Positions 22,511 to 34,289 of a stretch of 64,000 nt of DNA are shown here, in pieces. The stretch comes from Acanthacorydalis orientalis (taxonomy: Eukaryota > Arthropoda > Insecta > Megaloptera > Corydalidae). The stretch's first letter is position 1. Each line of letters opens with the position of its first letter. A program made the translations under genes and the position numbers. Under the pieces are notes generated by a model, which saw only the letters and a program-made list of their open reading frames with translations, was not told the origin of the DNA and made no database searches. Location of the stretch: contig CM068318.1 in assembly GCA_034766995.1 (NCBI GenBank), forward strand, positions 30,026,103 through 30,090,102, written 5' to 3'.

Positions 22511-23405
22511 AAGAGTTTTCCAATAGGGACACACTTGTTTAAAATGTTTTATTTCACTGACAGCTGTATTTTTTTGACGTATGTTAAGTTTCGACATTGC
22601 CATTTTTAGTCATGGCTTCATATATAACAAAACAATGCATTTAAATAATACAAATGTATTATGAAAAAGGTTGTTTTATAAAAAATACATTACGCGATAT
22701 TTATTCTCAATATACTCGTCCATCTGAATAAACAATTCTTCAATTAGCGAGTAAATTTGAAGAGACTAAATTGGTTAAAAAGATAAAGGAACACCAAAAC
22801 GTGTTAGTAGCGCTCGTTCTGAAGAAAATATTGAGTTGGTTCTGGAAAGTATATCGGAAGAGCCTGGAATGTCAATTCCACGACATTCACAGAAAGTATG
22901 CTTTTCACAAATAACCATATGGCGTATTTTGCATAAGAATTTATTGCTGAAGGCTTATATTATTCAATTGACACAAAAACTGAAGCCAGAAGACCATTCA
23001 CTGTGTCGGAGATTTGTTAATTGGATACTGGAACAACAATATGGTTTTTCTAAAAAAGTCATCTTTAGTGATGAGACTCATTACGACCTATCTGGCTACT
23101 TTCTTTGAGGTTACATGGAGGGACAGGTATATACCAATAATCCTAGAACAATATCCTAACTTAAAGATGAAATCCGAAGTGTAATTGGTGAGATAGAACG
23201 CCAGTTGTGCAGGGATGTTATTGAAAATATTAACAAAAGAATAGTTACTTGTATGAAAGCACACGACGGTCACTTACACGATATTATTTTTTATTTATAA
23301 ATGACATACTCACAACTATTATTTATAATAACGAAACTTAAAATTTTAGCGTACATTCTGTGTTTTATTTCAAATTGAAAAATTGCATCCTTATTAGAAA
23401 ACCTA
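22511..23405 (+). mobile_element. Tc1/mariner-superfamily deletion derivative, copy 1 (family C)
   Basis: The left end AAGAGTTTTCCAATAGGGAC and the reverse complement of the right end (TAGGTTTTCTAATAAGGATG) form imperfect inverted repeats, with TA dinucleotides next to both. The interior is a broken transposase (separate entry). The element is the sister of the one at 45666-46565, which has the same order, size and central gap. Confidence 0.75.
22612..23300 (+). pseudogene. IS630/Tc1/mariner-type transposase, core deleted
   Basis: It starts with MASYITKQ at 22612 and decays quickly into stops. The middle reads AENIELVLESISEEPGMS, IPRHSQKVCFSQITIWRILH, then LLKAYIIQLTQKLKPEDHSL and RRFVNWILEQQ, matching the double helix-turn-helix and linker of a Tc1/mariner-superfamily transposase. 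FSKKVIFSDETHYDLSG follows, holding the first catalytic Asp. The frame then jumps straight to YFL-stop-GY, the block that normally follows the third catalytic residue (D-Y-F-L-W-G-Y). It ends with IGEIERQL, HDGHLHDIIFYL. The second and third catalytic residues are therefore deleted. Confidence 0.8.
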
Positions 23406-23482
23406 TATATATTGTTTTCTATGTCGTATAGGTTATTTCCGATAGAAGAATATCTATAAGTAAATATTGAGAGGTTAATTGG

Positions 23483-23486
<4 letters not shown>
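23406..23486. other. AT-rich spacer
   Basis: Nothing recognisable. Confidence 0.4.

Positions 23487-23523
<37 letters not shown>
23487..23523. repeat. (TA)n microsatellite
   Basis: About 37 bp of TA. Confidence 0.95.
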
Positions 23524-23525
<2 letters not shown>

Positions 23526-24619
23526 GCTGACTATTGTTATTATTGGTTTCATAGATTGCTTATAGATGACGAATTCAATTTTTCAATTGTCAATTATCTG
23601 ATTAAGAAAACATCTATAAAGCTATAAATGAACTGTCTGGACATATAATCATTATATAATTAAAAGAAGAGTAAGGTAAGAAAAACATTTGTATAATAAA
23701 TTCATAAATAGACCAAAGTTCCAAAGTTGATTGATCCCTCGATTAGTGTCAACCCAGCTTATCAGAAGGTATATTTTAGAAAGTTCAAGTCAAAGTTTTC
23801 CGCAAAAACTCAATCTTCATTTAAATAATTTGGCTCACGCTTTATGTATCTTTATAAGGACGGTTTAAAAAGAATGTTTTTTGACGAATTTAACAAATTT
23901 ATGGTTATAAAATTTAATTATATAGGATAAGATATTTATATTTTATAATACATCAAACATTTCTGTTCTCATACAAGAAAAAAACAAAAAATATGATAGT
24001 TTCGTTAACAGTAGTCATATTTAAATCTCTATTTATTTTCTTTCATCAAAGTAAAATAATCATAGAACATAAATATTAAAAATTATATTATTTATTGAAA
24101 AGTTAATATTTCCTATAAATCTATGGAAAAGATACTAATCAAAATCTACCATTCAAAAATTAAAGTTTTCTAGTATAGATAACTTTCATAAATAAATCAA
24201 TGTCTGTACTACACACGTTACCTTATTAAAATGTTTAACAAATGATTAATGTTTTTTTATATGTATTTTTAAGATGATCTTATGATTTCAAAATGTAGAT
24301 AAGTTAATTATGGTAAATAATTGCCAACTATTGAATATTTCAATTAGAAAAGTAATTTGAAGAATATGGTGATAGACGTGTATCTACGAAAGCATTTGAA
24401 AATAATTTACCTTTTTTCCTAATCATATTCTGTTTAATTTCTTGTAAAAGTATTATAAAAATTAAATAGATAATATTAGAAAACATTTCACCTAATTGAT
24501 ACTTAACCTATATTAACTAATTATAATTTCTTGAAAAAAAAACATTAAGATACAAATGTCTGTAATTTTGGATTAGCTGAAAACGTTTGAAATTCTTGTC
24601 TTTTTAGATGACAAATTTA
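23524..24619. other. AT-rich DNA
   Basis: About 1.1 kb without a supported gene or element. Confidence 0.5.
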
Positions 24620-24910
24620 TAACATTCTTTATAAATCAATTCTTTTCACACCCCAAAATTTATAAACAATTTTTGTTCAAAAATGTTCAATTAATCAAAG
24701 ATCTACGTTTTACAAACTTGCGTCTCAATATTTTTCTATATCTTGGCTCTCTGAAGATGATGGTGTCGCTAATGAACTGCACATACGCAGCAATGAAAAA
24801 TTATTTGTAATGATTTATTGAAAATTTTTCAATTAGAAAAAAAAATTTTTGTCTCATGGAGTGAAAAAATTCATTAGTGAACGTTAATATAGCTATAGAA
24901 TCAGAATTGT
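24620..24910. repeat. Inverted-repeat (hairpin) element, copy 4
   Basis: The right arm (about 24752-24905) follows the family order: CTCTGAAGATGATGG, ACGCAGCAATGAAAAATTAT, ATTTTTGTCTCATGGAGTGA, ATTCATTAGTGAACG. The left arm, reverse complemented, gives GATTAATTGAACATTTTTGA, TTTTGGGGTGTGAAAAGAAT, which aligns with the right arm more weakly than in the 19.6-kb copy. Confidence 0.5.
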
Positions 24911-25061
24911 ATTATTTTTTTTTATTCTGTTTTTGAATTGATATAAAATGTATTACAACGAGTTCTAGATAAAAATATTCTCTTTATGGAAAATAAATTT
25001 CAAAGAATGGTTCATTAACAAAATAAGATATTGATGAAACTTTATAATCATTCAGACATGT

Positions 25062-25062
<1 letters not shown>
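24911..25062. other. AT-rich DNA
   Basis: Nothing recognisable. Confidence 0.4.

Positions 25063-25116
<54 letters not shown>
25063..25116. repeat. (TA)n microsatellite
   Basis: About 54 bp of uninterrupted TA. Confidence 0.96.
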
Positions 25117-25120
<4 letters not shown>

Positions 25121-25189
25121 GTGAAAAATTTATTGCCATTTTGTTGTTAGCAAATTCGATCCATTTTTTCGCGAATTGAGCTTTGACCT

Positions 25190-25612
25190 GATATAAGAAG
25201 TCACATAGAGAAGGAATCAGTTACAAGCAAGGGCTTGGTAAGTTGTATTAACTGGGTGAGAGGTAGTGATAGTAGGAGGATGGAAAAGATGTCAGTCGTG
25301 CGATAAAATTTCTTCCCCCGTGCTGCAAACGACGCTGACAGGAATGAAAGACGCCGCGGCGTCCGCTAATGGAATCACGTACCGTCATTCGTCGAAGCGC
25401 CAAGTGCAAAAGTCACACCGTCAGATAGTCAGTCCAGCATGTAGCATGAGCTTTGATTCGAACCTTGTGCGAAGCTTAACCTTTGGCATCTGTATACGTC
25501 ATCAACTGACGCGTTACAAGCACCAACATGACACTAGCAAGACCTACCACTATGTAACTGGACAACTGTTACAAGAATTACTAGCAATATTTGGACTTTA
25601 CGGGTAAATTTA
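25190..25612 (+). other. GC-rich island with a 113-residue open frame
   Basis: This island of balanced composition contains an open plus-strand frame at 25266-25607, beginning MIVGGWKRCQSCDKISS and ending ELLAIFGLYG. I recognise no domain, signal peptide or transposase motif in it. The codons include many CpG-containing ones (GACGCCGCGGCGTCC), unlike the flanks. A GGTAAATT at 25604-25611, overlapping the stop codon, resembles a splice donor, so an exon is possible, as is a non-coding GC-rich repeat. Confidence 0.35.
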
Positions 25613-26727
25613 ATATTGTTAGTATCCGTCAAAGTGGTAAAATTCTTTTATATGATTTAACATAACGAGCAAGAAGTGAAATTATTTCATTTATTTATTA
25701 TGAATGAAAGCAAATGTTCCTATTAGGTTTTATTTTTTATTAATTGCAGTATATTTAAATAAGATTTTCAAATTTTATACCACAATAAAAGATAGTATAC
25801 TTTTTAGAGTCTTATTATTTATAAATGACTTTTTTAATTTTAATACAAATTCAATTATGATTTTTTTTCCAATAGTACTAATCATAGTTGAACACATATT
25901 CTTGAAATTATAAAAATTAATTTCATTTTGCAACAAATTACATATCTACAAATTAATAAATTCACAATATTAGATTAGTAATCTAATTCAAATAATACCA
26001 CTGACAAAAACTGTCGAAATTCAAAAAAGGAATACATTAATTTTCTAAATATAAAATATAAATGTCATCTAGACTTGTACATTTAAATTTAGAAATTATT
26101 TTCTATTCTGATTTTAATTTTTGATTGTATTTTTGTTATTTATATAATTATTAATTACAAACTATTTTTAACGCACATATTTCTTATATTAACTTAATGA
26201 AAACTTTTTTAAGAATTAATGATACACTTATTGGTTAAAATTACTAAATGTCATTTAAATAACAATTAAAAACTAAAAATGCATCACGTTCGTACAAAAA
26301 TACAAATAAAGAATTTTAAAAACTAATTATTAAATATTCAGTTTGGATTGTTGAAAGTAACAACACTATAATAATGAGCAGTCATACATTTTAACGTGGT
26401 CTTTGCATACAGTAGCAGTGAATAAATATCTTATAGAAAACTTTTACTTTTGTCACCTCCAGGGTATTAATATTATCCTAATACAGAAAATTGAAAATAA
26501 TGAAACAGACAATTTTAGTTAAATAAAATAAATTTCTTAACAGTTGCCACTGTTAAAAAAATAGTTTTGTAAATAATACACAATAAAAATATGAAACAAT
26601 TGGTACCATTTCTTTTAGTTATTTTTTCTGTTACATTCCATAATGTAATTTTTTCTATAAGACTACATATCAAAACACTGAAAAATTCAAATACTAATTC
26701 TTCTTCATTAGTTGTTTTTCTCTCTCT

Positions 26728-26729
<2 letters not shown>
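25613..26729. other. AT-rich DNA
   Basis: About 1.1 kb of A/T runs. The 69-residue frame at 25704-25913 is hydrophobic (F/I/L-rich) as expected of AT-rich noise. Confidence 0.5.

Positions 26730-26812
<83 letters not shown>
26730..26812. repeat. (TA)n microsatellite abutting a mariner
   Basis: About 80 bp of TA whose last TA is the target duplication of the mariner starting at 26813. Confidence 0.97.
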
Positions 26813-26813
<1 letters not shown>

Positions 26814-28081
26814 GAGGTTCGATTGAAAAGTATGATAATAAAGCAACGTTAAACATCGTTCTTCTGGAAAAAATTGATTTTATTTCTCAAAATAGTCTTT
26901 ATGGAGAGTTTTATACTTGGTCCAGTGAGTTTCTAATTTTTTCATTCCGTCGAAAAAGTAACTTATTTCAAAGTCTGTAAGATATGCATTGACGGAGGCC
27001 ATATATACTCATTCGACGAGAATTTCTTCTCGCCGAAGTTTGGGAAGAAGAAAAATTTGCATGGGACCAAGTACGGAGAATAAGGTGGATGAGAAATGAA
27101 TTCGAAGCCTATTTCGTGGAATTTTGCCATTGCGACAGTTGATTTGTAAGACAGTGCGTTGTCATAATAGAGGAGTACTTTTTTGTGCATCAATCTTGGA
27201 GGTTTTTATTTCAGATCTTCTTTCAAACGGTCCAATAATGTTACATTATAAGCTCCTGTTATCATTTTTCCCTTTGTTGAATAGTTGATCAGGATGATTC
27301 CTTAGGAATCCCAAAAAATAGTGACCATCATCTTCCGAGCCAACAAAATTGTTTTCGCCTTCTTCGGCGCACTTTCACCAGTCGTTCCCCAGTGTTTCGA
27401 CTCAAGTGTATAGTTCTGGAGCCATGTTTCATCCACGGTGACGAATTGATGCAAAAAGGCCTGAGAATTGCAATTTAACATCGCTAAATACTGGATTGAA
27501 ATGTTTTTTCGTGTGGTCGTTTTTGGTCGACAGTAAACAATCGTGGCATCCATCGCGCACATAGTTTTTTCCAGTGCAATTTTTTGTGTAGAATATTCTG
27601 CACGCATTCATTTGAAATGCTTACATTCTCATCAATCTCGCGCATTTTCAATCGGCAGACTTCCATAACGATGTCATGAATTTTTTCAACGATAACAGTC
27701 GTAGTGGTCCCAATTGGGCGACTAGAGCAAGCTTCCTTTTCAGTGCATATTCGGCCACGTTTAATCTCATTTACCCAGAAATAAAGTCTTCAATGCTGAT
27801 TCGGAGTCTCCATTACTTCATCCAACTCCGCTTTGGTCTAGGCGGCCATCCACTTTTTCAGATAAAAATGTTTTATCACTGTCGGAACTGTTTTCTTTTT
27901 CATTTTTGCGACAACTTCTACAATGCTTGCTTCAAACGTATGTAAAACGTAAACAACGCGTCGCTTCTGGATGAAATTCCGCCTATACTAGTTTGAAAGA
28001 TACACTTGATAGCCGTGATGTTACCAAATGAATAATGGTGCCATTTCATAGAAATTTTCCAAACTTATCAAACAACCCTCG
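26813..28081 (-). mobile_element. Near full-length mariner, family D copy 1 (1269 bp)
   Basis: The length matches a complete mariner (about 1.3 kb). The left end CGAGGTTCGATTGAAAAGTA and the reverse complement of the right end (CGAGGGTTGTTTGATAAGTT) form imperfect inverted repeats, each next to TA (26811-26812 and 28082-28083). It contains a transposase relic over nearly its whole length (separate entry). The second family member is the deleted copy at 35004. Confidence 0.92.
26880..27903 (-). pseudogene. Mariner transposase (irritans-like), full-length but dead
   Basis: About 341 codons run from an ATG at 27903 to HKDYFEK-stop at 26880, the usual mariner length. N-terminus: MKKKTVPTVIKHFYLKKW, stop, TKAELDEV. 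Helix-turn-helix and linker: EKIHDIVMEVCRLKMREID, VSISNECVQNILHKKLH, WKKLCARWMPRLFTVDQKRP. Then a frameshift. Catalytic part: FVTVDETW (first Asp), GESAPKKAKTILLARKM, TIFWDS-stop, KGKMITGAY, KVLLYYDNALSYKS (second Asp), HPPYSPYLVPCKFFFF. The third catalytic position is Lys here (PCK) where mariners have Asp, and the nearby Asp of YSPD is Tyr. Several stops plus one frameshift. The irritans-like label comes from overall motif resemblance. Confidence 0.9.
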
Positions 28082-28290
28082 TATATTTATATAAACGAAG
28101 CTTGATAGAAATATATACAAACTGCGCACAAGGTCAATTTTTGGTAAGTGAGGATCGAAACCAGTAATTATAATATGATGGTTATATCATCAGTTGTGAG
28201 ATAACTGTTGAGTTTGTATCGAAAAGTCTTTATATCAAGATTTATAGTGGTTTTTGTATTTAGATTTACTTTATCCCGAAAAGTTTTACA

Positions 28291-28900
28291 ATGGAACGTT
28301 TCGAAAAACAGCGTGTCTGTGTGTATTTTTGTTTTAAACTTGGAAAGACAGCAGTATAAACATTTTAAATTTTGTAAATGTCCCTAACAGAAGAGGTTTT
28401 GAGTAGTTCCACGTGTTTTGAGTGATTGAGATATTTTAAAAAAGTCAGACCTTTACTTTAAATTTAAAAAAATCAAGTAGGCCTTCAACTTCCCAAACAG
28501 ACGAAAAGCTTAGAGAAGTTTGGGTACCGGCAGCTTAGTAAGTATGTTGAGTTTCTGAAAGGCTTATGTAATACAATTAGGAAGAAGCGGTTCAAAAACT
28601 GGAAAATTGGATCGTAAATGTTACAAAACTACAAGCAATACCTCATACTTTCCTTCTCATTCAGAAGTTTTTGGCAAAGAACAAATTCATTCTCCTTCCC
28701 AACCTATCATACTTAGCTGATTTAGTGCTATAAGACTTTTTAAAACTGAAAAGCTCATTAAAGAACAATATTACTAAATGATTAAAGGAAAAAAAGACAA
28801 TTATTACTATCATAAACACCGAGGACGAAAATTACTAACTATAACAATGATGTTTCAATAACTTTTTAAATGCAGATCATACGAGCACTTAAAAAAAACT
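28291..28900 (+). pseudogene. Degraded mariner-relative transposase (family B copy 2)
   Basis: From an ATG at 28291 it reads MERFEKQRVCVYFCFKLGKT, then after breaks EEVLSSSTCFE, FKKV, SRPSTSQTDEKLREVW: the first helix-turn-helix and linker of a mariner relative whose entries are often called GVQW or FLJ37770-like. A deletion follows, then VEFLKGLCNTIRKKRFKNW, GS-stop-ML, FLAKNKFILLPNLSYLADLV and FLKLKSSLKNN, which are the segments around the second and third catalytic residues; both acids are lost. It begins about 200 bp past the end of the full-length mariner. Terminal repeats were not identified. Confidence 0.7.
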
Positions 28901-29137
28901 TAAGATAAAAAAAACAAATTCCAATATTCAAAGATTTTACAAATCAAATTAATATTTTTTGTAGTTGTATGCTTAATGAATGAAAAAATATACATTTGTT
29001 AAATTTTTAATGTTGAACTTCACTTTTACATTTTAATATAATTTTTAATAGTTATTAATTCTTCTTTATAAACAAATTATCTAAATAATCTAGAATAGAA
29101 GATTAAAAATAATTAAATAATAATAATTAGATGAATA

Positions 29138-29141
<4 letters not shown>
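28901..29141. other. AT-rich DNA
   Basis: Nothing recognisable. Confidence 0.5.

Positions 29142-29180
<39 letters not shown>
29142..29180. repeat. (TA)n microsatellite
   Basis: About 38 bp of TA. Confidence 0.95.
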
Positions 29181-29181
<1 letters not shown>

Positions 29182-29974
29182 CATATTAAAAGTAACTATA
29201 AATTATAAATACAACTTCAAATATCCTAATAATTTAAAATTATAATAAGGAACTTCAAATTAAAATTGATAGTTAATAAAAAAATAAATCCATTACCAAA
29301 TAGTATTTTCAATTAAATAAGCCTCAAATTATATATAAATATAATTTTAGTATGATGAAATCAATATTTTCCATAGAAATGAATATATTATTAAACACTG
29401 TTCATTGACATTTCATTTATAATACATCTGTATCAAAAAATATGTTTATATATATATAAATATATTAATGTATGAATTAATCTACTAATGTATACAAATA
29501 TCTACATGACTTTCCAAGAAACTCAATACTATTGACATAAAATAGAAACCAAATGAGTACCGGTTTCGTGAATCACAAAACCCATCTTAGTTAGTTATTT
29601 ACTACACACAACGTTTTGTAAAGGTATTTAGTAGAAAAAGTATAGAAGCTTTTAATTAAATAATGGAGACTATACTTCTTTGACCGTATACTCGAAATCC
29701 ACTCCTTATATTAAAGAGAAACATCGTTACTGAAAGAAAACATTATGACATTTTATGGTTAATTATTTAAAGTAGAAATAGTAAGAATTGTTTAATAAGA
29801 TAGTTAAACTATAATGTTTGTTTCAATTTATTCTTTTAACTTTTTTATTTTACTTAACAAAATATAAGCATAAAATATATATCAAGTAATTTTTAGTTAA
29901 AATAACAAAGTTTCCTAATTTTGTAAAACACTATTTATAAGTATGTAAAATTAATTCCCACATACACATGTATG

Positions 29975-29979
<5 letters not shown>
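29181..29979. other. AT-rich DNA
   Basis: Very AT-rich, no supported feature. Confidence 0.5.
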
Positions 29980-30014
<35 letters not shown>

Positions 30015-30040
30015 ATATATATATATATATATATATATAT
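29980..30040. repeat. (TA)n microsatellite
   Basis: Two TA tracts separated by AAAGA. Confidence 0.95.
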
Positions 30041-31468
30041 TCAAAATTGTTATTATTTAAATACTGAAAACATTTTTATTAAACAACTTTTTATATATGA
30101 TATAAACAATTTTTCAACGTCTTCATTATATCCACTAATACACTAAATTATTGACATTATCTTTACATGACAAAATAAAAATTATGTTTCTATGATTTAT
30201 TAGTTGATTGATTATTATTTTTAAATTAAAATGCTTAGTAACATAAAAATTTTATGTTCTTTTAGGTCCAAATATTTAATTTATACATTTTTAATATAAT
30301 AATAATATATGAATTTAAATTAGTTTTTAGGTTATGCTTTGCATACTGTGATTCAATATAAATTTATTATAAATTATTTATGAATTTTACTCATTTGTAG
30401 TTTAATTATTTTTAATTATATTACATTTTTCTCTCTTGTAAGCTTAATCGATAGGCTTACAACAAATTGCTAGTTTTATCAATGTTAATGAAAATCAATT
30501 AGTTGAGTGAAAGAAGAATTGTTGGTTATGGTTCGTGTTAAATTTAATCCTTCTTACATTTTATGCTTATGATTTATGTTATATTTAAGTTCCTTTATAT
30601 ATTTCTATTCTATAATTTTTCTTTTTAGGTCTATATTATTATATCTGAGAACATTATTTACTAAATATCTTTAATTTAAACTGTCTATACCATTTATAAT
30701 TTTAAGAACAAGAAAAGAAATAACTATTGAATAATATGACTTTTTGGAAAAAGAAAAGGATTTTTTTGATAATATGTATTCTGATTGAAGAAGAGAATAA
30801 TGTAGAAAGCAAAGAAAAGTATTTTAGTAATGAAGTAGTGTAGAATTGGAAAAGGATTATAATGAGAAAAAGGATTCAATGCTTACAGACGAAAACAAAA
30901 ATATTAAAAAGAAAATTTAATATTTGAGAATTAATTTTCCTTGAAAAATAATTGGTAGAACTGCTATTACATACCTGATTTAATGTTTTCTTGATGATCT
31001 AGGACAAACAGAATAAAAAATTAGTTACGCTTTGTGGTATATTGGGAACAAATACAAGATTAGAATCGCTCGAAGGGCTCTTAATATAGCAGACATACTC
31101 ATATGTAAAGAATAATAAAGACAGAGAACTAAATTCGCCTGTCGTTTTTATAATAAAAACATTCAATATGTGATGATTACGGTTTGTTTGTAACTGATAT
31201 TTCGAGATTGTGTGTTTAAAACTCACGTTTTTACCTAAAACATGTCCTTTTCTTAGAATTTAAACTTAGTACAGCATTTGTTTTTATTTATTAAGTTATA
31301 TTTTCTTTAAATTATTTAATTTTCAACTCCAATGAAATTTTTTTATACAACTATTTAAGAAATATTTAAGTAAGGATTATATATCTGTATTTATTTTTAG
31401 AAATGGACCTAATGGAATTAGTCTGCACAATACGACTAATAATAAAAAGAAAATGTACTCTGGTAGTA
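30041..31468. other. AT-rich DNA
   Basis: About 1.4 kb. A TTGTAAGCTTAATCGATAGG dyad near 30437 can pair its TTGTAAGC with GCTTACAA. The 75-residue minus-strand frame at 30999-31226 has no recognisable domain. Confidence 0.45.
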
Positions 31469-31472
31469 TTAA

Positions 31473-32834
31473 CCCTTTGAGTGCCAATGAGCGATATTTG
31501 CCTCTCCATACATTTCTGAAAAGTGCTAAGAGTGATATACCGCTCCTCAGTTTTCTAAGTGCTGTAACTCATAAAAAAATGAACTTTGCTTCATAAAAAG
31601 GACGTCAAAAGCTATTGGACACATATTTTTATGTTTTTTATGCGTTTTATTCTAAAAACATGTGCTATTAGACCGTGTGTTATTAGGCTATTTAGACTGT
31701 AAAACTAACTAAATAGCCGACTAAACTAAATTGTTGAATTTAATGTGGATGTTACAGTTCAAAATATGTGAAAAGCCTACCTTTATTGCCACAATATTGC
31801 TTTTTGTAAAAGAATCCTCGTAGATTATATTTTATTTAGATAAGAGCGAAAAGTGTTAGAGTAAAAACCTAAAATTAATTTAGTCAATTGTCAAAAATTT
31901 AGTTGAATGAAAAAAGATAAAATGTTGAGTTATCGGCACTAAATGTAAAATTAGTTTAGTTGCCATTAAGTCAGTTTTTGCACATAGCCTAAATACCGTG
32001 TTACATGAAGCTGACCACTAATAAACCACGAAATCAGGATTTACAAAAAAACAAAACCTGAAATCATAGGAGATTATAAGAAATTTTTATGTTGCGTCGA
32101 TGGATTTGATATGATGCTATATACGTATCTAGATGAAAAAAACTGTTAAATTTTGAAAAAGTTACTTTCGACATCTTAGCAAGAATGGTGCTCAACGCGT
32201 TCATTATCTATCAGGAAACTACGACCGACAAAAAATCCCGTCTAAAATTCACATCATCCATAATAAATGTTATAGAGAAAAAACGGTTGCTAGAAAAAAA
32301 CAGGAACCAGTGAAAATTCTCATGATATTGATCTTGAAAAACTACCAAGTCGTAAAATGAGGCCTTGTGCTGTATGCAACAATAAGGATGAAGGTCCAAT
32401 AAAAAGGAATCGTCTTATTTGTTCAATGTGCAAGAAAGGTCTTCACGGACTGTGTCAGAAAGAGCACAAATGTATACGAAAGCTTATTCGAATTACGTAT
32501 ATTTACTTATAATAGTTATGATTTTACAAAAATTCTTCAAACTTTTTATTCCAAAAGAACAATAAATGCAGTTTTTTTACAAAAAATTTTCATTTTCAAG
32601 TTTTTGTGAAAATATTTCTTTTATATTTATTTTTTTTTGTAAAATACTTCGAATTATTTATGATTTTATTAGCAATGACGAAAGATCAATACGTAATTAG
32701 TATTGTGTAAAAATGTTATTATTTAACTTAAAATTGACCAAAATATACATTTTTTTCTAAAACCATGCATTTTTGCTTGGAATTGTTTGAAATTTTTCGT
32801 AAATGTATAAAAAATTCCATTAGCATTCAAAGGA
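31473..32834 (+). mobile_element. piggyBac-like element (1362 bp)
   Basis: TTAA at 31469-31472 and 32835-32838. The ends are inverted repeats: CCCTTTGAGTGCCAATG at the left and TCCTTTGAATGCTAATG from the right. The interior carries the last third of a piggyBac-like transposase; no N-terminal or catalytic coding is recognisable between the left end and about 32040. It is about half the length expected of an intact piggyBac element. Confidence 0.88.
32040..32512 (+). pseudogene. piggyBac-like transposase C-terminus with zinc-binding domain
   Basis: In shifting frames the plus strand reads TKPEIIGDYKKFLCCVDGFD (family: Y-N-x-x-M-G-G-V-D-x-x-D, containing the last catalytic Asp), then MMLYTYLDEKN, KKVTFDILARMVLNAFIIYQ, KSRLKFTSSIINVIEKK. 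It closes with a cysteine-rich domain in one uninterrupted frame: PCAVC, NRLICSMCKKGLHGLCQKEH, KC, ending at a TAA at 32510. The spacing (C-x2-C, C-x2-C, H-x2-C, H-x-C) fits the cross-brace zinc finger at the end of piggyBac transposases, which binds the transposon ends. Upstream there are stops and frameshifts, and M-G-G-V-D has become L-C-C-V-D. Confidence 0.85.
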
Positions 32835-32838
32835 TTAA

Positions 32839-33403
32839 AATAAGACATAAGATATTTTTATCAAAAAAATGTGTTTTGAGCAGATTTGTTAATTCATTCC
32901 CACACTTTTATTACCAGCTCTAAAATTTTTTTAATCACGTTGATTCATATACTCTATATTTAGAATTATTATGTAATGAATATTTATATAAATTATATAT
33001 TATATATAAGCATACTGTTAGGTACACATTGTTTTTAAAAAATCCTAAAAATATAAAATATGACATTCTAAATTTATTCTTAAATTTTATAAATATTACT
33101 TGAAAACTTCAAATAAATATGAATAGAAAAAACTAACTTTAATTGATGAATAGAAACACGGAATTTGAGATACGAAAAAATAAACATAAAAAATATTACT
33201 GAAAAGAATATTTTTTTTAATAATACGTATATGACCTAAATTCAATGAATTGGAATAAACTATTTATATCTATATATCAGATATATAATATGTTATTATT
33301 TTAAACATATAAACTTAAAAAATTATAGAAAATAAAAATTTCCAATTAATGTAATAATATTATTTAATAACTAAATTAATTATAATTTATTGTTTCCAAA
33401 TTT

Positions 33404-33410
<7 letters not shown>
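32839..33410. other. AT-rich DNA
   Basis: Nothing recognisable. Confidence 0.5.
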
Positions 33411-33436
<26 letters not shown>

Positions 33437-33437
33437 T
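33411..33437. repeat. (TA)n microsatellite, short
   Basis: About 27 bp of TA. Confidence 0.92.
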
Positions 33438-33479
33438 AACGCCTATATCAAACATATAAAAAAAACGAGTATTAAATTT

Positions 33480-33960
33480 AAAACTTGACAAAATGAGAAA
33501 AATGTATACAGCAGCCGGTAAATTTTCACAAGATTGAATTTGTATCACTGACAATTTCGTTAAAAATTATCATAAAATAATCGTAAAAAACGCATCCGAT
33601 GAAAAATAATCACTTAAACAAAATTTAACGAGTATTTTCCTGCAATAATTTAATTAAAGAGTAAAAACGAATTTGTTCGGAATTTTAAAAATTGTATTTG
33701 CTTTCCGATCACGTTTTTAATTTAAAAAATTATTTTAGTTAATTAAAATTTACTACCCGATGAAATATGTATCTTGTCAAACGATTGTGACATCCATTTT
33801 AAATGAGTTTTATATAAAATTTCGAGTTATTTCCGCTGCTCTTACGCAATGCAGCTTATGTACTTATTTGTAAGTATATATATGTTCGGATATTATAAAC
33901 ATTAAGCGCATAACGATTTGTTATTTATGCTACATTTAAAATTTAATTTTTCTACGTTTC
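33480..33960. promoter_or_regulatory. Candidate cis-regulatory DNA
   Basis: Slightly less AT-rich than its flanks, with non-repetitive words typical of homeodomain targets: TCATAAAATAATCGTAAA near 33568 and TTTAATTTAAAAAATTATTT near 33716, and CTTACGCAATGCAGCTTATG near 33841. No open frame and no transposon ends. Evidence for function is only compositional. Confidence 0.2.
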
Positions 33961-34034
33961 AATCTCTCTTAATGAAAATGTAGAGATATAAATCACCAAT
34001 GTTTACAGTATGCATTTATATTTCATTTTACTAA

Positions 34035-34150
<116 letters not shown>

Positions 34151-34289
34151 ACACACGTATGTGTGTCTGTGTATGATATTTTTATTATCAAAATATAACA
34201 ATATTTTGATAATTTTTAGTTTATATTTATTACGGTTTATTTTAAAGTTAACAATTTTACTACAACCTATTATTAAACATGATTTAATT

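Noticed and set aside
25445..25470. GGTTCGAATC on the minus strand, a tRNA box B-like word
   Set aside because: No box A at the right distance and no acceptor stem, so neither a tRNA nor a tRNA-derived SINE is supported.
27676..27945. 89-codon plus-strand open frame
   Set aside because: It is antisense to the N-terminal part of the 26.8-kb mariner transposase and has no motif of its own.
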